A DNA stretch of 7,678 bases from RBG-16-66-20 sp038040245 (GCA_038040245.1 JBBPIU010000127.1:1-7678), one strand, 5' to 3'. Numbered from the stretch's first letter, positions 1 to 5,518 are shown. The notes: generated from the letters alone by a model not told the origin. Translations and numbers: made by a program.

Positions 1-848
1 GCTTCCGGCGGCGCTGTTTCATCCGACACCGGTACGTCGGTCGTGCCGACCAGCGTATGCAAGTCGCCGTAGGGAATCATGAAGATGACCCGCCGGTCGT
101 CGTTCTGCAGGATGAAGGCGTGCTCGCCCTCGTAGAGTTTAGGCAGCACGATGTGGCTGCCCTTCACCAGACGCACCTGGTCGCGCGAAGGCTGCGATAG
201 ATGGCCGTTCAGTACCGTTTTTACCCACGGCCCGGCGGCATTCACGATCGCCTTGGCTTTCGCCTCCTCGCCGTTCGACAATTTTGCGCTCCAGAGTCCC
301 TGTTCTCTTTTCGCCGCCACGCATTCGGTCCGCGTCAGCACCCGCACGCCGCGGGCTCGGGCGTCCATCGCGTTGGCGATCACGAGGCGCGCATCGTCCA
401 CGCGGCAATCGGAATAGATGAAGCCGTGCCTGAATTGCGGTTTGAGCCTCGAGTTGTAAGGCGGCGAATCGAGCCGGATCGCCCTGGAGCCCGGCAGGCT
501 GGTGCGGCGGGAAAGGTGGTCGTAGAGAAACAGGCCCGCGCGGATCATCCAGCGTGGCCGCAGCTCGGGCACGTGGGGCATGACGAAGCGCGCCGGCCAG
601 ACCAGATGCGCAGCGACCTTCAGCAGCACCTCGCGCTCGGCGAGCGCCTCGGCCACCAGCCTGAACTCGTAGTGCTCGAGGTACCTGAGCCCGCCGTGAA
701 TCAGCTTCGAGGACGAGGACGAGGTCGCGCAGGCCAGATCGCCCTTTTCCACCAGCAGCACCGACAGGCCGCGGCCCGCGGCGTCGCGCGCGATTCCGGC
801 GCCGTTGATGCCGCCGCCCACGACCAGCAGGTCGACCTTGTTTTCCAA
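1..848 (-). CDS. glpD: Aerobic glycerol-3-phosphate dehydrogenase (FAD), N-terminal part, cut by window edge
   Basis: This enzyme oxidises sn-glycerol-3-phosphate to dihydroxyacetone phosphate at the cytoplasmic membrane and passes electrons to quinone. The 282 codons present show the N-terminal FAD-binding loop GGGINGAGIARD (residues 11-22), then TSSSSSKLIHGGLRYLE (42-58), YSDCRVDDARLV in the middle and LVKGSHIV and GTTDV further on. All of these match the E. coli GlpD layout as remembered. Family members are about 500 residues, so nearly half the gene lies left of the window. The start chosen is TTG at 846-848. It places the FAD loop at the family position and is preceded by AGGA five bases upstream; the only other in-frame extension runs straight into the kinase stop codon. 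The gene follows the histidine kinase by 27 bp on the same strand and in the same reading frame, so co-transcription is likely. No regulator of the GlpR type is visible. Confidence 0.95.
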   Translation of the reverse strand, partial: MENKVDLLVVGGGINGAGIARDAAGRGLSVLLVEKGDLACATSSSSSKLIHGGLRYLEHYEFRLVAEALAEREVLLKVAAHLVWPARFVMPHVPELRPRWMIRAGLFLYDHLSRRTSLPGSRAIRLDSPPYNSRLKPQFRHGFIYSDCRVDDARLVIANAMDARARGVRVLTRTECVAAKREQGLWSAKLSNGEEAKAKAIVNAAGPWVKTVLNGHLSQPSRDQVRLVKGSHIVLPKLYEGEHAFILQNDDRRVIFMIPYGDLHTLVGTTDVPVSDETAPPE

Positions 849-875
849 GAAATTCCTACGTTTGCGAGCGCGAAA

Positions 876-2468
876 TTATACGGCGCGCGCGAGGGTGGCT
901 TCGAAGGCGACCCCGCGCCCGCCGGCAAGATTCTCCGCATGCAGCGCGCCGCCGTGGAACTCGGCAATCAGCCGCGCGATGTAGAGCCCCAGCCCCAGGT
1001 GCGGAGCGGCGCCGGAATGCTCGCCGCGCAGCGAGACCATTGAGTCGAACAGCGACTCGCGGATCGAATCGGGCAAGGTTGGACCCTGATTTTCAATCCT
1101 GAGAATGACATTATTCTCTTTCAAAATAAGAAAAGTGCGCACCGAGGTTCCGCTGGCAGCGAAGTCGACTGCGTTTTCCACGAGCTTGTCGAGCATTTGC
1201 GCAAGCAGATCCGCCGCGCCCTGCGCCAGGATGGGCTCGGCGGGAACCACGAGCTCGAACGTCCTGTTCGCGTAGGCCAGGCGGTAGCCTTCGACGCAGC
1301 CGCGCACCACCGCCGCGGCGTCGAAGCGCTCGCGTTCGGCCGCCGAAAGGCTTTGCTCGAGGCGGCTCGCCTCTGTCATGCGCGAAAGAATGGTGCTGAG
1401 GCGCGCGAGCCCCTCTTCGGCGCGCGCAACGTAGGTGCGTGTCTCCTCGGGTGTGCGCGCGGCGTGCAGGTTCTCCAGCGAGGAGCGCACCACCGCGACC
1501 GGCGTCCTGAGTTCGTGCGATAGCCGGCCCGCAAGGGCTTCCAGGTAGGCGTTGTAGCGTGCAAGTCGCACCAGCACCGTGGTAAAGCTGCGCGAGAGGT
1601 CGCCGATTTCGTCGGCTGCATCCGAGGCGGTGGTGAGCCGGGTCACACGGCCGCGCGCGTCGATCGCGGCCTCTGCCTCGTCGGCCAGCCGCCGGATGCG
1701 GTTCGAAATGCGCGTCGCGAACCAGAGCAGCACTGCGCCGACCAGTGCAAACACGATCAGCGTCACCACCAGCAGCCGCTCCAGCGCCTGGCTGCGCATC
1801 GAGACAATCCGGTTGGTCGTCTCCTCGACGACCACCGCGCCGTGAACCTGGTCGGCGACCCAGATCGGCTGCGCCGCCGACACCACCACGGCGCGCCCGT
1901 CGCGCGTGTTGCGCGTGCGCGTACCCGCGGCGCCTTGCAGTGCCCCGGCCACCTCGCGCCCCGCGGCAATGGCGTCTTGCGCAATTGCATCGTCGAACTC
2001 CTCGGTTGGCGGCGCCAGCAGCCAACCGAGAGAGCGCTCGGCGAGGCTGGGTGGCGCGGGATCAGGGCGCTTGAGGCTGCCGGCGAGCGCAAGCACGCGA
2101 TAGTCGCGGCTCACCACCCAGATACGCGAACTCGCCCGCTCCAGGCCTTTGAGGATCGCGGTGATCTCGGCGTCGGCATCGTTGTCGCGGGAAAGTTCTT
2201 CATGCCCGATCACTCCACCGGTGAGGCGCTGAAGTTCCCGTTCAGCTTCGCTGCGCAATTCGGATTCGCTGCGCGCGCGGTACGCCAGCAGCTTCGGACG
2301 TTCGTGCAGCGCGGTGGCCACGGCACGGGCCGTAGCTGCCAGCGCTTCTTCCTGTGCAGTGAGGAGAAATCGCTCCATTTCGCGCACGTAGCGCCAACCC
2401 GCCCATGGCAGCACCAGCAGCGCGAGCGCGACCAATGCGAGCTTGGCGCGCAGCGGGAACCGGGTCAT
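876..2468 (-). CDS. Membrane sensor histidine kinase, PdsS-like (dedicated sortase system type)
   Basis: A 530-residue two-component sensor kinase. A first membrane helix lies at about residues 9-25, followed by an extracytoplasmic region to about 229 (rich in Ala and charged residues), a second helix at about 231-252, a HAMP linker at about 253-305, and a HisKA domain with RLSHELRTP (phospho-acceptor His318). The HATPase domain shows the N-box KLVENAVDFA (Asn432), a G1-like segment IENQGPTLP (458-466) in place of the usual DxGxG, and the G2 box LGLGLYIARLIAEFHGG (491-507). The N-terminal stretch (PWAGWRYVREMERFL, then ATARAVATALHERP) closely recalls the 'proteobacterial dedicated sortase system histidine kinase' family. 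Those proteins are nearer 700 residues with an inserted carbohydrate-binding-like segment, so this is a shorter relative. The ATG lies 29 bp after the response regulator stop; no strong ribosome binding site is visible. The kinase function is certain; the subfamily is inference from memory. Confidence 0.93.
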   Translation of the reverse strand: MTRFPLRAKLALVALALLVLPWAGWRYVREMERFLLTAQEEALAATARAVATALHERPKLLAYRARSESELRSEAERELQRLTGGVIGHEELSRDNDADAEITAILKGLERASSRIWVVSRDYRVLALAGSLKRPDPAPPSLAERSLGWLLAPPTEEFDDAIAQDAIAAGREVAGALQGAAGTRTRNTRDGRAVVVSAAQPIWVADQVHGAVVVEETTNRIVSMRSQALERLLVVTLIVFALVGAVLLWFATRISNRIRRLADEAEAAIDARGRVTRLTTASDAADEIGDLSRSFTTVLVRLARYNAYLEALAGRLSHELRTPVAVVRSSLENLHAARTPEETRTYVARAEEGLARLSTILSRMTEASRLEQSLSAAERERFDAAAVVRGCVEGYRLAYANRTFELVVPAEPILAQGAADLLAQMLDKLVENAVDFAASGTSVRTFLILKENNVILRIENQGPTLPDSIRESLFDSMVSLRGEHSGAAPHLGLGLYIARLIAEFHGGALHAENLAGGRGVAFEATLARAV

Positions 2469-2497
2469 GGCGCGGGGACCGCACTCAATGCGGCCGC

Positions 2498-3187
2498 CTA
2501 CGCCTTCCAGCGGTAGCCGAGGCCGTAGGCGGTCTCGATCGCGTCGAAGGCCGGATCGGCGGCGAGGAATTTGGCACGCACGCGTTTGACGTGAGAGGTA
2601 ACAGTGGCATCGTCGACCACCAGCTCGGCGTCGCGCATCAGCTGGTCGCGGTTCTTGACGTGGCCCAGGTGGCGCGCAAGCGAATGCACGATCCAGAACT
2701 CGGTCAGCGTGAGCTCAACGCGGGCGCCCTTCCACTGCACGCTGAAGCGCTTGAGATCCAGCTCGAGATCGCCGCGCAGGATGCGCTCCTCGACCGGCTT
2801 CGCCTCGGCAAGCGCGTCCACCCGCCGGAACAGCGCGCCGATACGCGCCATCAGGTGCGGAAGACTGACACCTTTGGTCAGGTAGTCGTCGGCCCCGAGG
2901 CGCAGCCCGGAGACGACGTCGAAGTCGGAATCGCGCGCGGTGAGAAATACGATCGGCAACTGCGGCGAAAGGGCGCGCAAATCGCGGCACAGCGCGAAGC
3001 CTCCCTCCGCTTCGTCGCCCAAGCCGATGTCGATGATCGCAAGGTCGGGCAGGCGCGAGCGGAAAGCTTCCAGCGCCTCGCGCCTCGCGGCATAGACCGA
3101 CACCTCGTAGCCGTGGCGCTGCAACGCCTCGGCGTAGTTGGCGCGGATTGCAGCGTCGTCTTCGACGATCGCAATGCGGCGGGGCAT
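2498..3187 (-). CDS. OmpR-type response regulator, PdsR-like
   Basis: A 229-residue DNA-binding response regulator, presumably phosphorylated by the kinase encoded just downstream. The receiver domain (about 1-121) has the acidic pocket Glu9-Asp10-Asp11, phospho-acceptor Asp53 in AIIDIGLGDE, the switch threonine in FLTARD (Thr83) and Lys105 in DDYLTKG. The C-terminal winged helix (about 135-229) shows LTLTEFWIVHSLARHLGHVKNR, SHVKRVRAKF and the closing YGLGYRW typical of the OmpR/PhoB class. The receiver wording IIDIGLGDE..GGF and the C-terminal VVDDATVTSHVKR resemble the 'dedicated sortase system response regulator' family (recognition from memory). It is the first gene of the likely regulator-kinase-glpD transcript, with an ATG at 3185-3187 and a -10-like hexamer six bases before it. 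Confidence 0.94.
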   Translation of the reverse strand: MPRRIAIVEDDAAIRANYAEALQRHGYEVSVYAARREALEAFRSRLPDLAIIDIGLGDEAEGGFALCRDLRALSPQLPIVFLTARDSDFDVVSGLRLGADDYLTKGVSLPHLMARIGALFRRVDALAEAKPVEERILRGDLELDLKRFSVQWKGARVELTLTEFWIVHSLARHLGHVKNRDQLMRDAELVVDDATVTSHVKRVRAKFLAADPAFDAIETAYGLGYRWKA

Positions 3188-3193
3188 GCGGCG

Positions 3194-3199
3194 ACTATA
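3194..3199 (-). promoter_or_regulatory. -10-like hexamer TATAGT before the response regulator (possible leaderless transcript)
   Basis: On the minus strand TATAGT ends exactly six bases before the regulator ATG, so the expected transcription start coincides with the A of the start codon. No good TTGACA-like -35 is visible 16-18 bp upstream, but the region further upstream (minus strand, about 3211-3258) is A-rich and could act as an UP-like element. No convincing Shine-Dalgarno lies at the normal distance. Both points fit leaderless initiation. This is a sequence-pattern inference only. Confidence 0.4.
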
Positions 3200-3301
3200 C
3201 CTGAAGCTCCGCTGTCATTTTTTGCGCATTTTTCTTCCTCTCTTTGCCATTTTCCGAGCCTCCGGTTTGCTCATTTGAAGCATGAAATGCGAATCGTCAA
3301 C

Positions 3302-3308
3302 AAGGAGA
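3302..3308 (+). promoter_or_regulatory. Strong ribosome binding site AAGGAGA of the 38-residue small protein
   Basis: AAGGAGA lies five bases before the ATG at 3314. It is the best Shine-Dalgarno sequence seen for any gene in the window and the main reason to accept the short reading frame. A tiny frame (ATG 3282 to TGA 3315-3317, 11 codons) runs through this site and overlaps the ATG as ATGA. It could be a leader peptide but has no clear binding site of its own. Confidence 0.7.
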
Positions 3309-3313
3309 AACGA

Positions 3314-3430
3314 ATGACCAAGACCAGCACGTTCGCCGTTGAACTCGCCGCCCAGCTCGTGCTTGCGGCAGCAATCGGGCTGTTTGCCAGCATCGTGCTC
3401 GCGGGCGTTGCCCTGCTTCTCGCGGCATGA
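3314..3430 (+). CDS. Small single-pass membrane protein, 38 residues, unknown function
   Basis: I do not recognise this protein. It has a short polar N-terminus (MTKTSTFAVE), then a continuous hydrophobic stretch from about residue 11 to 38 rich in Ala, Leu, Val and Ile, including AAAIGLFASIVLAG, and it ends in LLLAA directly before TGA. The composition fits one membrane helix. The case for a real gene is the AAGGAGA binding site at ideal spacing, a sensible N-terminus, and a location alone in the gap between the divergently oriented regulator gene and the downstream transferase. It starts 127 bp from the regulator start, so the shared upstream region could be controlled by that regulator. 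A small membrane protein beside a sensor kinase might modulate it, but nothing in the sequence proves this. Confidence 0.6.
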   Translation: MTKTSTFAVELAAQLVLAAAIGLFASIVLAGVALLLAA

Positions 3431-3555
3431 GCTACGGGGACGTTGCCCTCGGGGTCGAGTGCGCGCTTCCCGCCGGGATCTCTATGGCGCGCCGCAAGAG
3501 TGCCGCGCGGCGAGCCGTCGCCTGGCTGGTGGCGTTGTTCATGAATCGAATTTAA
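3427..3555 (+). CDS. Possible small basic protein, 42 residues, ATGA-overlapped with the preceding small gene
   Basis: The frame opens at an ATG that overlaps the TGA of the 38-residue gene (ATGA at 3427-3430), the classical arrangement for translational coupling, and closes at TAA 3553-3555. The product would have a polar first half, a basic segment MARRKSAARRA (residues 20-30) and a short hydrophobic segment VAWLVALFM (31-39). An internal ATG at 3484 could give a 23-residue version starting at the basic segment. It matches no family I know. In GC-rich DNA a frame this short can arise by chance, so the overlap is the only positive evidence. Confidence 0.3.
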   Translation: MSYGDVALGVECALPAGISMARRKSAARRAVAWLVALFMNRI

Positions 3556-3559
3556 CGAA

Positions 3560-3600
3560 CCGCGGCCGCGGGCGCGCCAGAACCCGAAAGGAGGGTCGGG
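3560..3600. other. Palindrome and small hairpin between the small ORFs and the transferase gene
   Basis: CCGCGGCCGCGG (3560-3571) is a perfect 12-bp palindrome. Shortly after, CCCGA (3583-3587) and TCGGG (3596-3600) can pair around an 8-base loop that contains AGGAGG. No T-run follows, so this is not a typical intrinsic terminator, and no start codon lies at the right distance from the AGGAGG. The rest of 3556-3641 shows nothing else I can support. Confidence 0.3.
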
Positions 3601-3641
3601 ACACGGCACCGGCGGCGCCCGCCTGCTTCGGCAATGATCGA

Positions 3642-3647
3642 TAGAAT
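3642..3647 (+). promoter_or_regulatory. -10-like hexamer TAGAAT before the GST gene (possible leaderless transcript)
   Basis: TAGAAT matches the -10 consensus at five of six positions and ends seven bases before the ATG at 3655. The transcript would therefore begin at or one base before the start codon. No Shine-Dalgarno sequence lies upstream of that ATG. The longer reading frame from ATG 3634 would start upstream of this hexamer and lacks family support. No clear -35 is visible. Confidence 0.4.
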
Positions 3648-3654
3648 GCGGGGC

Positions 3655-4323
3655 ATGAACGCCCCGCTGACCCTGGTCATCGCCAACAAGAACTATTCTT
3701 CCTGGTCCATGCGGCCCTGGGTGCTGCTGCGCGGGCGCGACATCCCGTTCCAGGAGCGCATGCTCAAGTTCGAATCGCCAGAGTGGCGCGACCATATCGC
3801 GCGACTTTCCCCTTCCGGCCTTGTGCCTGTCCTCTGGGAAGGCGAGCCCGGTACTGGCTTCGCCACCTGGGACACGCTCGCGATTGCCGAGCGTCTGCAC
3901 GAAATCTTTCCCGCTCGGGGCATCTGGCCGGCTGACCCTCAGGCGCGTGCCCGGGCGCGCTCGGCCGCAGCGGAGATGCATTCGGGGTTCCGCGCATTGC
4001 GCGGCACGATGCCGATGAACATCCGCAGCCGGTATCCTGGCAAGGGCATGAACGAGGCCGTGGCCAAGGACATCGCCCGCATCAGCGCCCTCTGGGCCGC
4101 GGCGAAGCGACCGTTCCTGTTCGGCGAGTTCTGCGCGGCAGACGCGTTCTACGCACCGGTGGCGACACGGTTCGTCACCTACGGTGTCGAGCTGAAGGGC
4201 GCGGCCCGCGAGTACCAGCAGGCGCTGCTCGATTCGCCGGGCGTTAAGGCCTGGAGCGCAGAGGCGGTGAAGGAAACCGAGTTCGTCGACGAGGACGAAC
4301 CCTACGCCATCCCGCCGCGCTGA
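3655..4323 (+). CDS. Glutathione S-transferase family protein
   Basis: A 222-residue cytosolic GST-fold protein that would be expected to conjugate or reduce substrates with glutathione; the substrate is unknown. The N-terminal thioredoxin-like domain begins LTLVIANKNYSSWSMRPW (about residues 5-22), with the Ser/Tyr cluster typical of the active site in this subgroup, and contains the cis-proline segment GLVPVL (Pro58) and WDTLAIAERLHE (72-83), which corresponds to the glutathione-contacting ES/T region. The helical C-terminal domain includes the N-capping and hydrophobic staple region FCAADAFYAPVATRF (159-173). The length is normal for the family. ATG 3655 was chosen over ATG 3634 because the family usually begins a few residues before the first strand and because a -10-like hexamer lies between the two. 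It stands alone, convergent with the toxin-antitoxin genes downstream. Confidence 0.9.
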   Translation: MNAPLTLVIANKNYSSWSMRPWVLLRGRDIPFQERMLKFESPEWRDHIARLSPSGLVPVLWEGEPGTGFATWDTLAIAERLHEIFPARGIWPADPQARARARSAAAEMHSGFRALRGTMPMNIRSRYPGKGMNEAVAKDIARISALWAAAKRPFLFGEFCAADAFYAPVATRFVTYGVELKGAAREYQQALLDSPGVKAWSAEAVKETEFVDEDEPYAIPPR

Positions 4324-4342
4324 CGCGCAGCGCAGTTACCGG

Positions 4343-4385
4343 CTACTTCTTGCGCGGCTTGCGGATCGCGGCGACCTGCGCGCCG
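4343..4385 (-). pseudogene. atpC: atpC fragment: last codons and stop of a broken epsilon-subunit copy
   Basis: Read on the minus strand this segment ends AQVAAIRKPRKK followed by TAG; the intact epsilon gene in this window ends AQLAAIRKLRKK plus TAG. By eye, 36 of 43 bases match 6487-6529 without gaps. It lies just after the toxin gene, and the matching body of the same broken copy lies on the far side of the toxin-antitoxin pair. I read it as the severed 3' end of that copy. It is more diverged (about 84%) than the body (about 93%), so an independent origin cannot be excluded. Confidence 0.7.
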
Positions 4386-4403
4386 CGCCGCACCGGATGA
4401 ACG

Positions 4404-4781
4404 CTACCAGCTCTCCCGCTCGAGACTGGGTACGACGTCGAAGTGCGAATCGCGGCTGAGAACGGTCATCCGGTGTTGTAGCGCCAATGCCGCGATCCAG
4501 GCGTCGTTGGCCGGAATCGGCCGGCCCGATCGCTTGAGTGCTGCCCGCAGCGCCGCGTAGGCTACAGCGGTCTCCTCCGTTACCGATAAGATTTCGAAGT
4601 GAGGCAGTTGGGACTCCAACCACGCTTCATAAGCCGAGCGATGCTTCGACTGCGCGATTCCGTATCGAAACTCGCCCAGCACGATGACTGGGATCGCCGC
4701 CCGCGCCTGACGCCGCAGTACTTCACCAATACCAGTCTCGCCGTCCACGAACGCGGACAGCGCGTTGGTATCCAGGATCAC
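4404..4781 (-). CDS. vapC: VapC-type PIN-domain toxin ribonuclease
   Basis: A 125-residue PIN-domain protein, expected to be a metal-dependent endoribonuclease toxin neutralised by the antitoxin encoded immediately upstream. All the usual acidic positions are present: Asp4 in ILDTNALSAF, Glu37 in VLGEFRYGI, Asp93 in PANDAWIAALA and Asp111/Asp115 in LSRDSHFD. The gene therefore looks catalytically intact. The start is GTG at 4779-4781, overlapping the antitoxin stop as GTGA. This puts DTN at the family position and implies translational coupling. A longer frame up to 4886 only reads antisense to part of the antitoxin. The gene ends about 20 bp from the severed atpC tail, consistent with the pair having inserted there. 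Confidence 0.93.
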   Translation of the reverse strand: MILDTNALSAFVDGETGIGEVLRRQARAAIPVIVLGEFRYGIAQSKHRSAYEAWLESQLPHFEILSVTEETAVAYAALRAALKRSGRPIPANDAWIAALALQHRMTVLSRDSHFDVVPSLERESW

Positions 4782-5038
4782 GCCCGATCCTCGGGCTCGA
4801 TGACCTCGAATTGTTCGTCTATCCTGGCCTGAATGTGCGCCGTCTCCCGGCGCAGCCGGTGCAGCTTTCCGAATCCCTGCATCCATTCGGGCTCGCCGGC
4901 GCGAGTCTTGCCCGTGTGGACCGCGAGCTTCTCTTGCAATGCTTCAGTAACGAGCTGCTTGAGCGTCTGTCCGCGCTCGGCGGCCTTCGACTTGGCCTTG
5001 CGAAACAGGGGATCCGGAATTTCGAGCGTCGTTTTCAA
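4778..5038 (-). CDS. vapB: VapB-type antitoxin (ribbon-helix-helix)
   Basis: An 86-residue antitoxin. The N-terminus KTTLEIPDPLFRKAK followed by AAERGQTLKQLVTEAL is the ribbon-helix-helix DNA-binding pattern of VapB antitoxins paired with PIN toxins. The charged C-terminal half (about 45-86, with EPEWMQGF and a Glu/Arg-rich end) would wrap the toxin. The start is TTG at 5036-5038, just after GGGAG. The nearest ATG on this strand runs into TGA after three codons, so TTG is preferred. It shares a four-base overlap (GTGA) with the toxin gene. Such pairs normally repress their own promoter, and an AT-rich direct-repeat site lies directly upstream. Confidence 0.9.
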   Translation of the reverse strand: MKTTLEIPDPLFRKAKSKAAERGQTLKQLVTEALQEKLAVHTGKTRAGEPEWMQGFGKLHRLRRETAHIQARIDEQFEVIEPEDRA

Positions 5039-5042
5039 GCTC

Positions 5043-5057
5043 CCATATTACCATATT
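5043..5057 (-). promoter_or_regulatory. Candidate operator/promoter of the toxin-antitoxin pair: AATATGG direct repeat
   Basis: On the minus strand AATATGG occurs twice (5051-5057 and 5043-5049), separated by one T, 5-19 bp before the antitoxin start. This short AT-rich stretch is sharply out of character with its GC-rich surroundings. The position fits an autoregulated toxin-antitoxin operator overlapping a -10-like TAATAT. It also marks the outer edge of the inserted cassette: similarity to atpC resumes at 5073. Confidence 0.5.
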
Positions 5058-5072
5058 TACGGCTTGTGAGCG

Positions 5073-5321
5073 GGCGCTGGCGGCAGCAAGACCTATGGCG
5101 TTCTTCGCGTTGGCGCGCGCAATCTCGGCCTGTTTCAGCGCTTCAGTCGCCTTTGCCTCGTCGGGGTCGTGGCCGCGGATCGCGGTGTCCGCGAGCACGG
5201 TGATCACCTTGGGTTGCACTTCGAGGATGCCGCCCGCGACGAATATCAGTTCCTCTTCGCCGCCGGGCCGCACGACGAACTCCGCCTCTCCCGAGAATAT
5301 CGAGGCGTCGGCGCTGACGAC
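5073..5321 (-). pseudogene. atpC: atpC pseudogene body (epsilon subunit of ATP synthase) with 29-codon deletion
   Basis: This stretch aligns without gaps to the intact atpC: 5073-5268 with 6544-6739 (183 of 196 bases by eye) and 5269-5321 with the bases from 6827 on (four differences in about 54). The junction corresponds to an 87-bp, in-frame deletion in this copy, removing about residues 28-57, the part of the beta-sandwich containing GIYPRHAPLITRIKPG. In the intact gene the deleted segment is bounded by two copies of CGCCGGGC (plus strand 6732-6739 and 6819-6826); only one remains here. The natural start region is replaced by Fic-related sequence, and the 3' end is cut off by the toxin-antitoxin pair. 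No stop codon or frameshift lies inside; an open frame runs 5465 to 4944, so a chimeric peptide is possible but unlikely to act as epsilon. In 5073-5268, nine of the thirteen changes are synonymous. Confidence 0.9.
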
Positions 5322-5462
5322 GCGACGTACCAGGTCGCGCACCGGACTTATTCTCTCGACAAGATCGCCGCTCGCTTTCACCATAGACTCACTTGGATAC
5401 ACCCGTTCGCGAACGGAAACGGGCGCTTCTCCAGGACGATGGCCGATCTGCCGCTCGTCCAG
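5316..5462 (+). pseudogene. Truncated Fic-domain gene fragment ('mobile mystery protein B'-like)
   Basis: Plus-strand translation gives TYSLDKIAARFHHRL, then WIHPFANGNGRFSRTMADL. This holds the Fic active-site signature HPFxxGNGRxxR with the catalytic His and the phosphate-binding GNGR. Fic enzymes transfer AMP or other phosphate-containing groups to target proteins. Spacing and wording recall the short Fic proteins called mobile mystery protein B, in which this motif is followed by a longer C-terminal part. Here only about 49 codons remain: the left end merges into the broken atpC at a shared GACGACG, and the right end stops after DLPLVQQ where a repeat tract begins. It has no start, binding site or full domain, so it is a remnant. 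Its frame stays open into the potassium channel gene. Confidence 0.8.
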
Positions 5463-5483
5463 CAATGCTGCTTTACGATCTTT

Positions 5484-5518
5484 CCTTCATCCTTCATCCT
5501 TCCGCCTTCATCCTTTCT
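5484..5518 (+). repeat. Heptamer tandem repeat tract (CCTTCAT, five units)
   Basis: Five consecutive seven-base units read CCTTCAT, CCTTCAT, CCTTCCG, CCTTCAT, CCTTTCT. This is a short tandemly repeated repetitive sequence of the heptamer type. It lies exactly where the Fic similarity ends and 46 bp before the channel start codon. The remaining bases between Fic and channel (5519-5564) hold no clear promoter; AGGGCC shortly before the channel ATG is a weak binding site. Confidence 0.75.

Noticed and set aside
708..725. Microsatellite-like CGAGGA repeat inside glpD
   Set aside because: It encodes the conserved serine-rich segment TSSSSSK of the enzyme and needs no other explanation.
201..1043. 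280-codon plus-strand open frame opposite glpD and the kinase end
   Set aside because: It covers two different genes on the other strand and has no start signal or family resemblance.
2405..3313. Upstream extension of the 38-residue small protein frame back to 2405
   Set aside because: This part is antisense to the kinase start and the regulator gene; the strong binding site at 3302-3308 identifies ATG 3314 as the start.
3271..3981. 236-codon minus-strand open frame across the small ORFs and the start of the GST gene
   Set aside because: It is antisense to a clearly recognised GST and its translation is Arg/Pro/Ser-rich without any recognisable motif; typical of open antisense frames in GC-rich DNA.
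4404..4886. 160-codon version of the VapC toxin starting at 4886
   Set aside because: The extra N-terminus overlaps vapB in another frame; the GTG at 4779-4781 overlapping the vapB stop gives the normal PIN-domain start.
4944..5465. 173-codon minus-strand frame containing the broken atpC
   Set aside because: It is open, but it lacks 29 core residues of epsilon, has an unrelated N-terminus antisense to Fic, and runs on out of frame into vapB; treated as a pseudogene rather than a working gene.
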